The position numbers and the translations under genes were made by a program. DNA of 64,000 nt. It comes from Streptomyces ferrugineus. GTDB taxonomy: Bacteria > Actinomycetota > Actinomycetes > Streptomycetales > Streptomycetaceae. The notes beneath the pieces were generated by a model. That model ran no database searches. It was given only the letters and a program-made list of their open reading frames with translations, and was not told the DNA's origin. Location of the stretch: positions 6,944,001 to 7,008,000 of the forward strand of contig NZ_CP063373.1 of NCBI RefSeq assembly GCF_015160855.1, in the 5' to 3' direction. Positions 38,501 through 46,487 of this stretch are shown here, one piece after another (position 1 is the first letter of the stretch; every line of letters begins with the position of its first letter).

Positions 38501-39442
38501 CCGGTACCGTACGAGAGCCCTCTGGGCCCGCCCGTCTCCTCCGGCACCGGGCCCGCCTCCTCCGGCGCCGCCGCAGCCGCGGCACTCGGGCTCGGCCCGG
38601 AGTCGGTCGTCGTCCTCGCGGGCGGCGCACGCGGCATCACAGCCCGGTTCACCCTCGCCCTTGCCGCCGCCGCACGCTGCCGGGTCGAACTGATCGGGCG
38701 TACGCCGCTCGACGACGGCACGGGCGGGCACCACGAGCTGGCCCACGCCACCGACCTGCCCGCGCTGCGTGCAGCGCTCGCCGCCCGGGGCGGTCTGAGC
38801 ACCGCCGAGATCGAGCGCGAAGCGGGCCGCGTCCTGGCCCGCCGCGAGATCGCCGCGACCCTGGCCGAGGTACACGACGCGGGCGGCCGGGCCAGATACC
38901 GGGCACTCGACCTGCGGGACGCGGAGGCCGTGCAGCAGGCGGTCAAGGAGACGTACGCGACGTACGGCCGGATCGACGGGGTCGTACACGCCGCCGGAGT
39001 GATCGAGGACCGGCTGCTCGCCGAGAAGGACCCCGTCTCCTTCGAACGGGTCTACGGCACCAAGGTGGACGGCGCCCGCGCGCTGCTCTCGGCTCTCCGG
39101 CGACTTCCCCAACTGCCCGCCTTCACCGTCATGTTCGGCTCCGTCGCGGCGGTGTACGGCAACCGCGGCCAGGCCGACTACGCCGCCGCCAACGACGCAC
39201 TCGCCCGCCTCGGCCGCCTCTGGCGCGCCGACACCGGCAGCCGTACCGTCACCGTGCACTGGGGCCCGTGGGCGCCGGCCGGGGCGCACGGCGGCATGGT
39301 CGGCCCTGAGCTGGGCCGGGAGTACGCGCGCCGCGGCATCGAGCTGATCGACCCGGAGGAGGGCGTGCTCGCGCTGCTGCGGGAGCTGGCCTGGGGCGAG
39401 CCGGAGACCGACGAGGTCGTCCTGACGGCGTCGGGCCGGTGA
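32552..39442 (+). CDS. Iterative type I PKS / PUFA-synthase-like protein: two flavin-barrel modules-KS-AT-ACP-KR
   Basis: A 2296-residue megasynthase; ATG 32552 follows AGAGGAG. Residues 1-~640 hold two successive nitronate-monooxygenase/PfaD-like barrels: one with GEESGG at 143, the second with GAECGGHIG at 432 (His438). They are presumably the trans-acting-type enoyl reductase. KS (~680-1130) has Cys870 (DAACASS), His1005 (EAHGTGT) and His1045 (GHTKCAAG). AT (~1238-1570) has Ser1329 in GHSYGELVAL, the PUFA/enediyne-like form. ACP has Ser1730 in VDSIKRTEI, typical of PUFA synthases. KR (~1760-2296) has GGARGIT and Tyr2210 (QADYAAAN). All catalytic residues are present. The stop overlaps the next start as GTGA. 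It should extend and ketoreduce an acyl chain; product length cannot be read from sequence. Confidence 0.9.
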   Translation: MTHTVIGVSPLGAPDPRLVAAVCRAGGSGVLDLGPGARAAREALTLVRQWAPGRHGVRVPADCALCPGELWAPAPAGTRRTADPAAAGPCTVLLAPDAPWTVAGVRAAARAAAADPAVLAEVRGTDEAVRAVADGATGLVVRGEESGGPCGEHSTFVLLQRILGALPADLPVWACGGIGPHTAAAAVLAGARGVVLDIQLALLDEAGTAPAAAGLLRAADGTETVVVDGRRVLDRSRPGLPAVLRDRPLPLGQDAFLAARFAERYGTVDRALAAVTEGIDAAVADDGAVLRGGSPMCRALGTALPVVQGPMTRVSDQARFAAAVADGGGLPFVALALAGPEQTRTLLEQTKSALGDRSWGVGILGFVPEETRTAQLEAIRELRPSHAVIAGGRPSQAAALEAEGIRTFLHVPSPGLLGQFLAAGVRRFVFEGAECGGHIGPRNSFPLWEAQLAVLEDFLDAAADDGHADGGDAADPQDVQVLFAGGIHDERSAAMVAALAAPLTTRGATVGVLMGTGYLFTEEAVDCGAIRPLFQRAALDARSTALLHTAPGHTTRCLPSAFSDTYQEVKDELRTQGIPERQVWQELERLNVGRLRIASKGVERVGDELLDVDEERQREAGMFMAGEVAVLRSAVTTVAALHHAVTDGAAGFYGRRTAELAADVRDAGGTVPARNPAPAPEPLDIAVVGMAGMFPGAADLPAYWAQVLAGADAITEVPDTRWDPALHFGADAEADDVSASKWGGFLPPIPFDPLAYGIPPASLAAIEPVQLLALEAARRALADAGLDRRAFPRERTCVVFGAEAGSDISGAATLRSVLPSYVGRLPEDLEEQLPKLTEDSFPGMLANVIAGRIANRLDLGGANYTVDAACASSLAAVDAACKELACGAADVALCGGADLHNGINDYLLFSSAHALSPTGRCRTFDAAADGIALGEGVACLVLKRRADAERDGDRIYAVIEGVGSASDGRSLGLTAPRPEGQRAALERAYAQARVSPAEVGLIEAHGTGTVVGDRTELSTLTRLFEEAGAAPGSCVVGSVKSQIGHTKCAAGLAGLIKTALALHTGVRPPTLHIDVPNPVWTGPDSPFVFHSEARPWAEPAARRVAGVSAFGFGGTNFHVVLRAHADAGAPPRQSHDVWPAELFVFRTHAAAEELAGLAASGHWRLRDLARTAAQRAETGPGPLLGAVVAESVTELPHLIRDLLDGTPGRSGVFPAKGAPAGAADGNGNDGGESNDGGKVAFLFPGQGSQRPGMFAELFTAFPELGRHLYHAPAAALFPPAAFDAAERAAQAARLTDTRHAQPALGAVGLAAYDTLTAVGVRPDMAAGHSYGELVALCAAGALDPDTLGDLSRERAEAILAAIGAQGSDPGTMAAAVASAEQVTRVLAGAGLAERVVVANHNAPAQSVLSGPRDAVAEAVDALTAAGFAVRPLPVACAFHSPLVAGAVSRFAEILTAYTVRGPEFPVWANLTGTRYAGDPARIRAGLAEQIAAPVRFAEQIEAMYDAGARIFVECGPGTVLTGLVGQILGDRPHVAVPFEPRPDAGLRGHLEALARLAAAGVPVAPARLFSGRDTALADPAAVPERPGWTVDGHLVRTADGRPVPGALRPARRISGIPRAGERTSEATTMGEREELLREFLRNSREMLAAQRDVLLGYFGAPPAPQAAPPTPEPLPAPAPAPLAAAPAPAPAPVGVDVLAEVLAVIAERTGYPVEMVGAESDLEADLSVDSIKRTEIAGELGRRLLGSGADLRSLPDADLEELTRERTAAGIADWLRARAKALADPDPAPALATSAPVAEESPDPLTGQAPHRYLLRPAPLDPAPVPGAEGAAQLRGKRFLIVADDTPLARALVTRLTALGALAARGGPDTAQLAGHTGPVDGVLHLGALAGAEQQLLPAKLTVLQELLLRGPRRLLCPRLPDDTSGIDGFVRTAAREYLDTVVRTVELDPDEPATEQAEALVGELLAPDREPVVLRTRGVRRAPVPYESPLGPPVSSGTGPASSGAAAAAALGLGPESVVVLAGGARGITARFTLALAAAARCRVELIGRTPLDDGTGGHHELAHATDLPALRAALAARGGLSTAEIEREAGRVLARREIAATLAEVHDAGGRARYRALDLRDAEAVQQAVKETYATYGRIDGVVHAAGVIEDRLLAEKDPVSFERVYGTKVDGARALLSALRRLPQLPAFTVMFGSVAAVYGNRGQADYAAANDALARLGRLWRADTGSRTVTVHWGPWAPAGAHGGMVGPELGREYARRGIELIDPEEGVLALLRELAWGEPETDEVVLTASGR

Positions 39443-42400
39443 GCCCCACGATGCGACCGACCGCCCCGCAGCACCGGCAGCCCGTCGCCATCGTCGGCAT
39501 GGCGGTGACCCTGCCCGGCGCCTGTGACCTGGCCGCGTTCTGGCACAACCTCGTCACCGGCGCTGACGCCATCTCCGAGGTGCCCAAGGCCCGCTGGGAC
39601 GCGGACACCTACTACGACCCGGACGGACGGCGCGGCCTCGATGGTGTCTACTGCCGCCGCGGCGGCTTCGTCGACGGGCTCGACGCGCTCACCGCCTTCG
39701 ACCCGACCGTCTTCGGACTCATGCCGGACTCCGTGCCCGGCACCGAACCCGACCAGCTGATCGCACTGCGGACCGCCGCGGCCGCGCTCGCCGACGCGGG
39801 GGAGGCCGCACTGCCCGAAGACCGCTCCCGGGTCGGTGTCGTGCTCGGCCGCGGCGGTTATCTGAGCGACGGGCTCGCCCGACTCGACCAGCGGATGCGT
39901 ACGTCCGCCCAACTGGTGCGCACCCTGCACGAGTTACTGCCCGAGCTGGACGGCGAGCGGCTCGACGCGGTACGGACGGCGTTCACGGCCGCGCTCGGCG
40001 GGGAGCAGAGCCCCGAGTCGGTGATCGGCCTCGTGCCCAACTTCGCGGCGTCCCGGGTCGCCAACCGGCTCGATCTGCGTGGCCCCGCCTACACCGTGGA
40101 CGCGGCCTGCGCCTCCTCGCTCGTCGCACTCGACCAGGCCGTCGGCGCGCTCGCCGCGGGCAGCTGCGACGTGATGCTCGCGGGCGGCGTACACCACTGC
40201 CACGACATCACGCTCTGGTCCGTCTTCAGCCGGCTGCGGGCGCTGTCGCCGTCCCAGCGGATCCGCCCGTTCCACCGGGACGCGGACGGCGTGCTGATGG
40301 GCGAGGGTACCGGCGTGGTCGTACTCAAACGGCTCGCGGACGCGCGGCGCGACGGCGACCGGATCTACGCCGTCGTCCGCGGCGTCGGCGTGGCCGGCGA
40401 CGGCCGGGCCGGCTCCCTGGTCAACCCGGACCCCGGCGGCCAGGCCCGCGCCGTCCGGCTCGCCTGGGCGGCGGCGGGGCTCGACCCGGCGGCACCGGGG
40501 TCGCTCGGCCTCCTGGAGGCCCACGGCACCGGAACCCCCGGCGGCGACCGGGCCGAACTGGCCGCGCTGGCCGAGGTGTTCGGGCCGCCGGACCCGGACG
40601 CCGGGCCCGACGCCGTGATCGGCTCCGTGAAGTCGATGATCGGCCACACGATGCCGGCGGCGGGTGTGGCGGGCCTCGTCAAGGCGGCCCTGGCGGTGCA
40701 CCACGGCACGCTCCTGCCGACCCTGCACTGCGACGACCCTCACCCGGCGCTCCGCGTCACCCGCTTCGCTCCGGCCCAGCAGGCCCGGCCCTGGGACGGG
40801 GACGTCCGACGTGCCGCCGTCAGCGCCTTCGGCTTCGGCGGGATCAACGCCCACGTCGTCCTGGAGTCGGTACCGGAGCCCGTGCCTGTCCCCGCATGGG
40901 CGCCTGCCCCGGCGTCGGCTCCCGCACCGGCATCGGCCCCGGCCGTCGCGCCTGCGGCCCCGGCACCCGGCGGCCCGGGCGCTGGGCCTGCTGCCTGCGC
41001 GGACCGTGCCGAAGTGGCCGAGCCGCCCCGGCTGTTGCGGCTCGCCGCCGCGACCCCGCAGGGCCTCGCCGAACTGCTCGACGCCGACGACACCGCGCTG
41101 CGCGCGGCCGCCGCCGAGGGCGGAGCGAGAGGAGCCGGGGGCGCCCGCGTCGCCGTCCTGGACCCCACCGACCGCCGCCTCGCCCTGGCCCGCAAGGCAG
41201 TCGCCCGCGCCCGGACCTGGGGCGGCCGGAGCGACGTCTGGTGCGCGCCGCGGCCGGTGCTCGGCACGGGCGGCGGGAAGATCGCCTTCCTCTGCCCAGG
41301 GCTGGAGGCCGAGTTCGAGCCGCGGGCAAAGGACGTCGCCCGCCACTTCGGCCTGCCGACGCCGCACTGGCCGGACGCCCGCGTGGGCGACGTCGCCCGG
41401 CACGGCGCGGCCGTCGTCGGCCTCGGCCGGCTGCTCACCGGAGCGCTCGCCCGGATCGGCGTCCGGCCGGACGCGCTGGCCGGGCACAGTGTGGGGGAGT
41501 GGACGGCGATGGCGGTCGGCGGGATGTACGCGGACGCCGAGGTCGACGCCTTCCTGCGGGACTTCGACCCGGCCACGCTGCGCGTCCCGGGGCTCGCCTT
41601 CGCCGCGTTCGGCACCGGTGCGGACCAGGTGGATGCCGAGCTCGCGGCATACCCGGACGTCGTCGTCTCGCACGACAACGCGCCCCACCAGACCGTCGTC
41701 TGCGGGCCTCACGACCAGGTCGAGGCGCTCACCGGGCGGCTGCGCGGCGCGGGAGTGCTCGGTCGGCTGCTGCCCTTCGAGTCCGGCTTCCACACGCCGA
41801 TGCTCGCCCCGTACCTCACCTCCATCGAGAAGGCCGCGCGCGGCTTCACCCTGCACCCGCCCCGGGTGCCCGTCTGGTCCGCCACGACCGCCGCGCCCTT
41901 CCCGGCCGACGAGGCCGCGGCGCGCGCTCTCTTCCTGCGCCACCTGCTCGAACCGGTCCGCTTCCGGCAGCTCACCACGGCCCTGTACGACGCCGGGTTC
42001 CGGGCCTTCGTCCAGCTGGGCCAGGGCCAGCTGCCGGCTCTCGTGGACGACACCCTCACCGGCCGCGCGTGCCTGACGCTCAGCGCCAACACGCCCCGGC
42101 ACAGCGGGCTTTCGCAGCTCTACCGGGTGGCGGCCGGACTCTGGTCGCACGGCGCCGAGCCGGACTTCGCGGCGCTGCGGGCGGGGGCCACGCCTCGGTC
42201 GACGGCGGCGCCTGCCCGTACGGCGGAGACCGACCCTACGGCGCAGACCGTCCGTACGGCCGCGGAGATCCCGCGAGCCGTCCCCGCCTCCGTCCCCGTC
42301 ACCGTCACCGTCCCCCTCACCCTCGGCTCCGGGCTCGTCTCGCTCGACGCCGCCACCCGGGACCGGCTCCGCAGCACCCTGCGCGAGGCACCCGCACCCG

Positions 42401-44145
42401 GGCCGGACCGGCTCGCGGCCGTGGCCGCGCGGAGCCCCGTGGCTGCCGAACTGCGCTCGCTGCTCGGCGAGACGGCGGACACGGCAGCGGAACTGGCGGA
42501 ACTGTTCGCCGCGGCAGCGGCCCCGCGCCGCACCGCGCCCGCGGTGCCGCCCCCCGAGCCCTCGGCGACCGGGGCGGTGCCGCCGCCTGCCGACACCCCC
42601 CGCGTCACCACCCTGGGCATCTCACTCGACACCATGCCGTACCTCGCCGACCACTGTTTCTTCCGGCAGCCCGCGCACTGGCCCGAGATCGCCGACCGCT
42701 GGCCCGTGGTGCCCGCCACCACCCTGGTGCAGCACATGATCGACGCCGTGCCCGGCCCGGGGAGGGCCGTGGCCGTGCACGACGCCCGGTTTCTGCAGTG
42801 GACCGTCGCCGCCCCGCCCACCGAGGCCACGGTCACGGCCCGGCCCGAGGGACAGGGGCGGTACGCCGTGGAGTTCGGGCGCTTCGCCCGCGCCACGGTC
42901 GAGACCGCCCACGGGCACGACACCGCGCCCCGCCCACGGCCGTGGCGGACGGACGCCCCGGAGAGCCGTCCGGCTGTGTCCGCGCGGCAGATGTACGACG
43001 ACCGCTGGATGTTCCACGGGCCGCGGTTCCGCGGCGTCACCGAGATCGGCGCGCTCGGCGAGCGGCACGTCCGCGGTGTCCTGATCACCCCGTCCGCGCC
43101 CGGCGCGCTTCTCGACAACGTCGGTCAGCTGCTCGGCTACTGGCTGATGGCCACGCATACCGACCGCACCATCGTCTTCCCGACGGGCGTCGACGAGATC
43201 CGTTTCCACGGCCCGCCCCCGGAACAGGGCACCGCACTCGACTGCCACATCAGGGTCACCACCGTGACGGACACCGCCCTGGTGGCTGACGCGCAGCTCG
43301 CCCGCGACGGCGAGGTCTGGGCCGAGATCCGCGGCTGGCGGGACCGGCGCTTCGACTCGCCGCCCGAGGTCGATCCGGTCAAACGATGGCCCGAGCACAA
43401 CACTCTGTCGGAAATCCAGGAGGGCGGCTGGCAGCTGGTCTTCGAACGCTGGCCCGACCCCGCATCCCGCGAGATCTACATGCGCGGCCAGCTCGCGGGC
43501 CCTGAGCGCGAGCAGTACGCCGGGCACCCCCCGCGCGGCCGGCGCCAGTGGCTGCTCGGCCGGATCGCCGCCAAGGACGCCGTACGCCGCCACCTGTGGG
43601 CGCACGGCGCGGGCCCCGTCTTCCCCGCCGAGATACGGGTCGCCAACGACCCTGACGGCAGACCGCGCCCCGAGGGCGTACACGGCAGAGAACTCCCGCC
43701 TCTGGAACTGTCGCTGGCGCACTGCCGGGAGGCCGCCGTCGCACTCGTCCGCCCCGCCGCCGACAGCCCCGGCACGGGCACGGGCACGGGCACCGGCACC
43801 GGCACCGGAATCGACATCGAGGAGATCGTCGAGCGCCCCGAAACGACCTACGACGCCATCCTCGCCCCGGACGAGCGGGCGCTCTTCACCGGGCTCGGCG
43901 GCGGCCCCGGCCCGCTGACCCGGTTCTGGGCCGCCAAGGAAGCCGCGGCCAAGGCCGAGGGCACCGGACTGGGCGGCCGGCCGCGGGACTTCACGGCGGT
44001 CGAGGTCGAAGACGGCGCCCGTGCCCTCACGGTCCGGGCACCCTCCGGCCGGCTGCGGCGCATCCGGCTCGCCGATGTGACCAACCCGCCGGGGCTGCCC
44101 ACCCGTACCTACGCCGTCGCTTGGACCGAGGAGAGCCCATCATGA
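39439..44145 (+). CDS. Iterative type I PKS / PUFA-synthase-like protein: KS-AT-DH-PPTase
   Basis: A 1568-residue partner. KS (~14-475) is fully equipped: Cys224 (DAACASS), His362 (EAHGTGT), His403 (GHTMPAAG). It is therefore not an obvious chain-length factor. After a Pro/Ala linker comes an AT-like domain (~610-920) with the unusual PGLEAEFEPRAKDV block instead of PGQG and Ser684 in GHSVGEW. A double-hotdog dehydratase (~1050-1340) has His1072 (LADHCFF) and Asp1226 (LLDNVGQLLGYW). The C-terminus (~1360-1568) is a Sfp-type phosphopantetheinyl transferase with GIDIEE (Asp1459) and FWAAKEAAAKAEGTG (Glu1501), which would activate the ACPs. A Gly-Thr hexanucleotide repeat (43771-43809) precedes GIDIEE. 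Its stop overlaps the ACP start as ATGA. Confidence 0.9.
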   Translation: MSPTMRPTAPQHRQPVAIVGMAVTLPGACDLAAFWHNLVTGADAISEVPKARWDADTYYDPDGRRGLDGVYCRRGGFVDGLDALTAFDPTVFGLMPDSVPGTEPDQLIALRTAAAALADAGEAALPEDRSRVGVVLGRGGYLSDGLARLDQRMRTSAQLVRTLHELLPELDGERLDAVRTAFTAALGGEQSPESVIGLVPNFAASRVANRLDLRGPAYTVDAACASSLVALDQAVGALAAGSCDVMLAGGVHHCHDITLWSVFSRLRALSPSQRIRPFHRDADGVLMGEGTGVVVLKRLADARRDGDRIYAVVRGVGVAGDGRAGSLVNPDPGGQARAVRLAWAAAGLDPAAPGSLGLLEAHGTGTPGGDRAELAALAEVFGPPDPDAGPDAVIGSVKSMIGHTMPAAGVAGLVKAALAVHHGTLLPTLHCDDPHPALRVTRFAPAQQARPWDGDVRRAAVSAFGFGGINAHVVLESVPEPVPVPAWAPAPASAPAPASAPAVAPAAPAPGGPGAGPAACADRAEVAEPPRLLRLAAATPQGLAELLDADDTALRAAAAEGGARGAGGARVAVLDPTDRRLALARKAVARARTWGGRSDVWCAPRPVLGTGGGKIAFLCPGLEAEFEPRAKDVARHFGLPTPHWPDARVGDVARHGAAVVGLGRLLTGALARIGVRPDALAGHSVGEWTAMAVGGMYADAEVDAFLRDFDPATLRVPGLAFAAFGTGADQVDAELAAYPDVVVSHDNAPHQTVVCGPHDQVEALTGRLRGAGVLGRLLPFESGFHTPMLAPYLTSIEKAARGFTLHPPRVPVWSATTAAPFPADEAAARALFLRHLLEPVRFRQLTTALYDAGFRAFVQLGQGQLPALVDDTLTGRACLTLSANTPRHSGLSQLYRVAAGLWSHGAEPDFAALRAGATPRSTAAPARTAETDPTAQTVRTAAEIPRAVPASVPVTVTVPLTLGSGLVSLDAATRDRLRSTLREAPAPGPDRLAAVAARSPVAAELRSLLGETADTAAELAELFAAAAAPRRTAPAVPPPEPSATGAVPPPADTPRVTTLGISLDTMPYLADHCFFRQPAHWPEIADRWPVVPATTLVQHMIDAVPGPGRAVAVHDARFLQWTVAAPPTEATVTARPEGQGRYAVEFGRFARATVETAHGHDTAPRPRPWRTDAPESRPAVSARQMYDDRWMFHGPRFRGVTEIGALGERHVRGVLITPSAPGALLDNVGQLLGYWLMATHTDRTIVFPTGVDEIRFHGPPPEQGTALDCHIRVTTVTDTALVADAQLARDGEVWAEIRGWRDRRFDSPPEVDPVKRWPEHNTLSEIQEGGWQLVFERWPDPASREIYMRGQLAGPEREQYAGHPPRGRRQWLLGRIAAKDAVRRHLWAHGAGPVFPAEIRVANDPDGRPRPEGVHGRELPPLELSLAHCREAAVALVRPAADSPGTGTGTGTGTGTGIDIEEIVERPETTYDAILAPDERALFTGLGGGPGPLTRFWAAKEAAAKAEGTGLGGRPRDFTAVEVEDGARALTVRAPSGRLRRIRLADVTNPPGLPTRTYAVAWTEESPS

Positions 44146-44441
44146 CCAGCCCCGCCACCACCGGCCCCGCGTACGCCGCCGTCCTCGCCGAGGTCACCGA
44201 CGCTCTGCACACGGTCCTCGACGACCTCGAACTGGACGACACCCCGATCACCCCCGACACCCGCTTCGTGGAGGACCTCGACCTGGAGTCCATCGACCTG
44301 GTCACGCTCACCGCCGAGCTGGGCGGGCGCTACGGCGACCGGGTCGACTTCCCCGCCTGGTTCGCCTCGCTCGAACTCTCCGACATCATCGGACTGACCG
44401 TCGGACAACTCGTCCAGTACATCGCGGGGTGCCTGCGGTGA
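44142..44441 (+). CDS. Free-standing acyl carrier protein
   Basis: A 99-residue ACP with the phosphopantetheine site EDLDLESIDLV (Ser50), followed by a helical tail. ATG 44142 overlaps the PKS stop (ATGA), so it is translationally coupled. It would be loaded by the PPTase domain of the preceding protein. It could carry a starter unit, a finished chain or an extender unit for transfer. It differs from the integrated ACP (DSIKRTE), so it probably interacts with other partners such as the hydrolase that follows. Confidence 0.9.
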   Translation: MTSPATTGPAYAAVLAEVTDALHTVLDDLELDDTPITPDTRFVEDLDLESIDLVTLTAELGGRYGDRVDFPAWFASLELSDIIGLTVGQLVQYIAGCLR

Positions 44442-45247
44442 CCACGATCGAGGCGGGCGGGATCCGGCTGAACGTGGAGCGGCTGAGCGGCGCACCCACC
44501 CCGGCACCGGGCCCGCCCCAGACGGTTGTCCTCGTGCACGGCATCGCCACCGACAACCTGACCAGCTACTACTTCACCATCGCGCCCGCGCTCGCCGCAG
44601 CCGGACACGACGTCGTGATGTACGACCAGCGCGGCCACGGCCGCAGCTCCCGCCCGCCGCGCGGCTACGGCGTCGAGGACTTCAGCGGCGACCTGGACGC
44701 GCTGCTCGACGCCCTCGCCCTGGAAGGGCCCGTCCACCTGATCGGCAACTCCTTCGGCGGCACCGTCGCCCTCGCCTACGCGCTGCGCCGCCCGGAGCGG
44801 GTCGCCGGCATCCTGATGCTCGAGTCCGAGCCGCCGACCGCCGCCTGGGCCAAGAAGATGAGCGGCATCCTGGCCGGCTCCGCCCACCAGCTCCACGACG
44901 AGCGCACCCTGCCGTGGATCGAGGAGACCTACGGCCGCCACGAGGCCCGCCTGGTGCGCTGGGCCACCCGGCTGCTGCACGGCACCTCCATCGCCGAGGA
45001 CATCGGGTCCTGCTCCGTCCCCGCCGAGGAGTCCTGGCAGAGCCTGCACGTGCCGGTCTGCGCGGTGTACGGCGCTACCTCCGACCTGGCCGACACGGCG
45101 CCCTGGCTGGAATCGCTGCTGCCCCGCTGCCGCACCCTGACGGTGCCCGGGCACGGGCACTCCGTGCTCGTCGGCACCCCCGAGACGGTCGTCCCGCTGC
45201 TGCTCGACTGGCTACGGGACGGCCACCGGGAGCTGGTCACGCCGTGA
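44438..45247 (+). CDS. Alpha/beta hydrolase (candidate thioesterase or acyl-transfer enzyme)
   Basis: A 269-residue alpha/beta hydrolase. GTG 44438 overlaps the ACP stop as GTGA. Motifs: VLVHGIATDN (oxyanion HG), YDQRGHGRSS, the nucleophile elbow LIGNSFGGTVAL (Ser105) and PGHGHSVLVG with the catalytic His. There is no signal peptide. Coupling to the ACP suggests it releases the chain from ACP or PKS, since neither megasynthase has a thioesterase domain. An ester-forming or lactonising role is also possible. Confidence 0.85.
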   Translation: MTTIEAGGIRLNVERLSGAPTPAPGPPQTVVLVHGIATDNLTSYYFTIAPALAAAGHDVVMYDQRGHGRSSRPPRGYGVEDFSGDLDALLDALALEGPVHLIGNSFGGTVALAYALRRPERVAGILMLESEPPTAAWAKKMSGILAGSAHQLHDERTLPWIEETYGRHEARLVRWATRLLHGTSIAEDIGSCSVPAEESWQSLHVPVCAVYGATSDLADTAPWLESLLPRCRTLTVPGHGHSVLVGTPETVVPLLLDWLRDGHRELVTP

Positions 45248-46428
45248 GCCGCTTTCTGTTCGTCGTGCCGCCCCTGGTCGGGCACGTCAACCCGGCGGTC
45301 AGCGTGGCCGCCGAGCTGACCAGATGCGGGCACCGGGCCGCCTGGGCCGGACTGCCCGGGTTCGTCGGGGAACTGGCCGGACCCGACGCCGAGGTGTACC
45401 CGTGCGACGTGCCCACGCTCCCGGAACGTCCGGCTGCCCTGCGCGGTGCCGCAGCCTTGCGCTTCCTGTGGGAGGAGTTCCTCGTGCCGCTCGCCGGGGC
45501 GATGGCGCCCGGTGTGCGCCGCGCGGTCGAGGGGTTCCGGCCCGATGTCGTCGTCGCCGACCAGCAGACCCTCGCCGGTGCCCTCGTCGCCGAGCGCCTC
45601 GGGGTGCCGTACGCCACCGCGTCGACCACCCCGGCGGAGTTCAGCGACGCCCTGGACGGCATGCCGAAGGTGGCTCAGTGGACCGCCGGGCTCGTCGCGG
45701 AGCTGCGCGCCCGCCTCGGCGACCCGGGGCGCACCCACGATCCGCGCTTCTCCCCCGACCTGGTGCTCTCCTTCACCACCCCCGAACTCGCGGGCCCGGG
45801 CCCTCGGCTGCCGCAGCTGCGGTACGTCGGTCCGGCGTTCACCCGGCGCCCGGCCGCCGACTTCCCCTGGGAGTGGCTCGACGAGCACCGGGCCACCGTC
45901 CTGGTCTCACTCGGCACCGCCAACACCGGCCTGGGGGCGCGTTTCCTCGCCGAGTGCGCGGCCGCCGTGCGGGAGCGCGGGCGGCGGCTGCAGGCAGTAG
46001 TCGCCGACCCCGGAGGGGTACTCGACCAAGAGTCCGACGCCGACCTCCTGGTGCTGCCCCGGATCCCCCAACTGCCGCTCCTGCGCCGGGCGTCCGCGAT
46101 GGTCAGCCACGCCGGGCAGAACACCGTCGCCGAGTGCCTGTGGCACGGCGTACCGCTGGTGGTCGCGCCCATCCGGGACGACCAGCCACTGATCGCCGGC
46201 CAGGTCACCGGCGCCGGCGCCGGAGTGCGGGTGCGCTTCGGGCGCGCCGACCGCCGACGGATCGGTGCCGCCCTCGACGCCGTACTCGACGGGCCCGCCT
46301 ACCGCGCGGCGGCCCGGCGCGTCGGGGACTCCTTCCGTGCGGCGGGCGGGGCGGCTGCTGCGGCGGCGTACCTGGAGAAGTTCGCGGCACAGAAGCCACG
46401 GGAGCCGCAGGAGTCACGGGAGCGGTGA
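45244..46428 (+). CDS. GT1-family (UGT/macrolide-type) glycosyltransferase
   Basis: A 394-residue GT-B enzyme starting at a GTG that overlaps the hydrolase stop (GTGA). The N-terminal acceptor domain begins RFLFVVPPLVGHVNPAVSVA, with the catalytic-type His in GHVNP. The C-terminal domain has the nucleotide-sugar signature SHAGQNTVAECLWHGVPLVVAPIRDDQPL. Members transfer sugar from NDP-sugars to hydrophobic acceptors such as macrolides or lipids. Here the acceptor is presumably the PKS product, giving a glycolipid or glycosylated polyketide. No sugar-biosynthesis genes are nearby, so a common NDP-sugar is likely. Confidence 0.9.
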   Translation: MSRFLFVVPPLVGHVNPAVSVAAELTRCGHRAAWAGLPGFVGELAGPDAEVYPCDVPTLPERPAALRGAAALRFLWEEFLVPLAGAMAPGVRRAVEGFRPDVVVADQQTLAGALVAERLGVPYATASTTPAEFSDALDGMPKVAQWTAGLVAELRARLGDPGRTHDPRFSPDLVLSFTTPELAGPGPRLPQLRYVGPAFTRRPAADFPWEWLDEHRATVLVSLGTANTGLGARFLAECAAAVRERGRRLQAVVADPGGVLDQESDADLLVLPRIPQLPLLRRASAMVSHAGQNTVAECLWHGVPLVVAPIRDDQPLIAGQVTGAGAGVRVRFGRADRRRIGAALDAVLDGPAYRAAARRVGDSFRAAGGAAAAAAYLEKFAAQKPREPQESRER

Positions 46429-46487
46429 GCGACCGACCGGCAGGGCGACCGCCGTGCCGAAGAGTGGAACGAGAGGAGACCACGGAC

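Noticed and set aside
39439..40860. Second KS as a chain-length factor
   Set aside because: Cys224 and both catalytic histidines are present.
32552..44145. Enediyne PKS (PKSE)
   Set aside because: Domain set is split over two proteins with two KS-AT pairs and a PfaD-like reductase, and none of the usual enediyne accessory genes is present.
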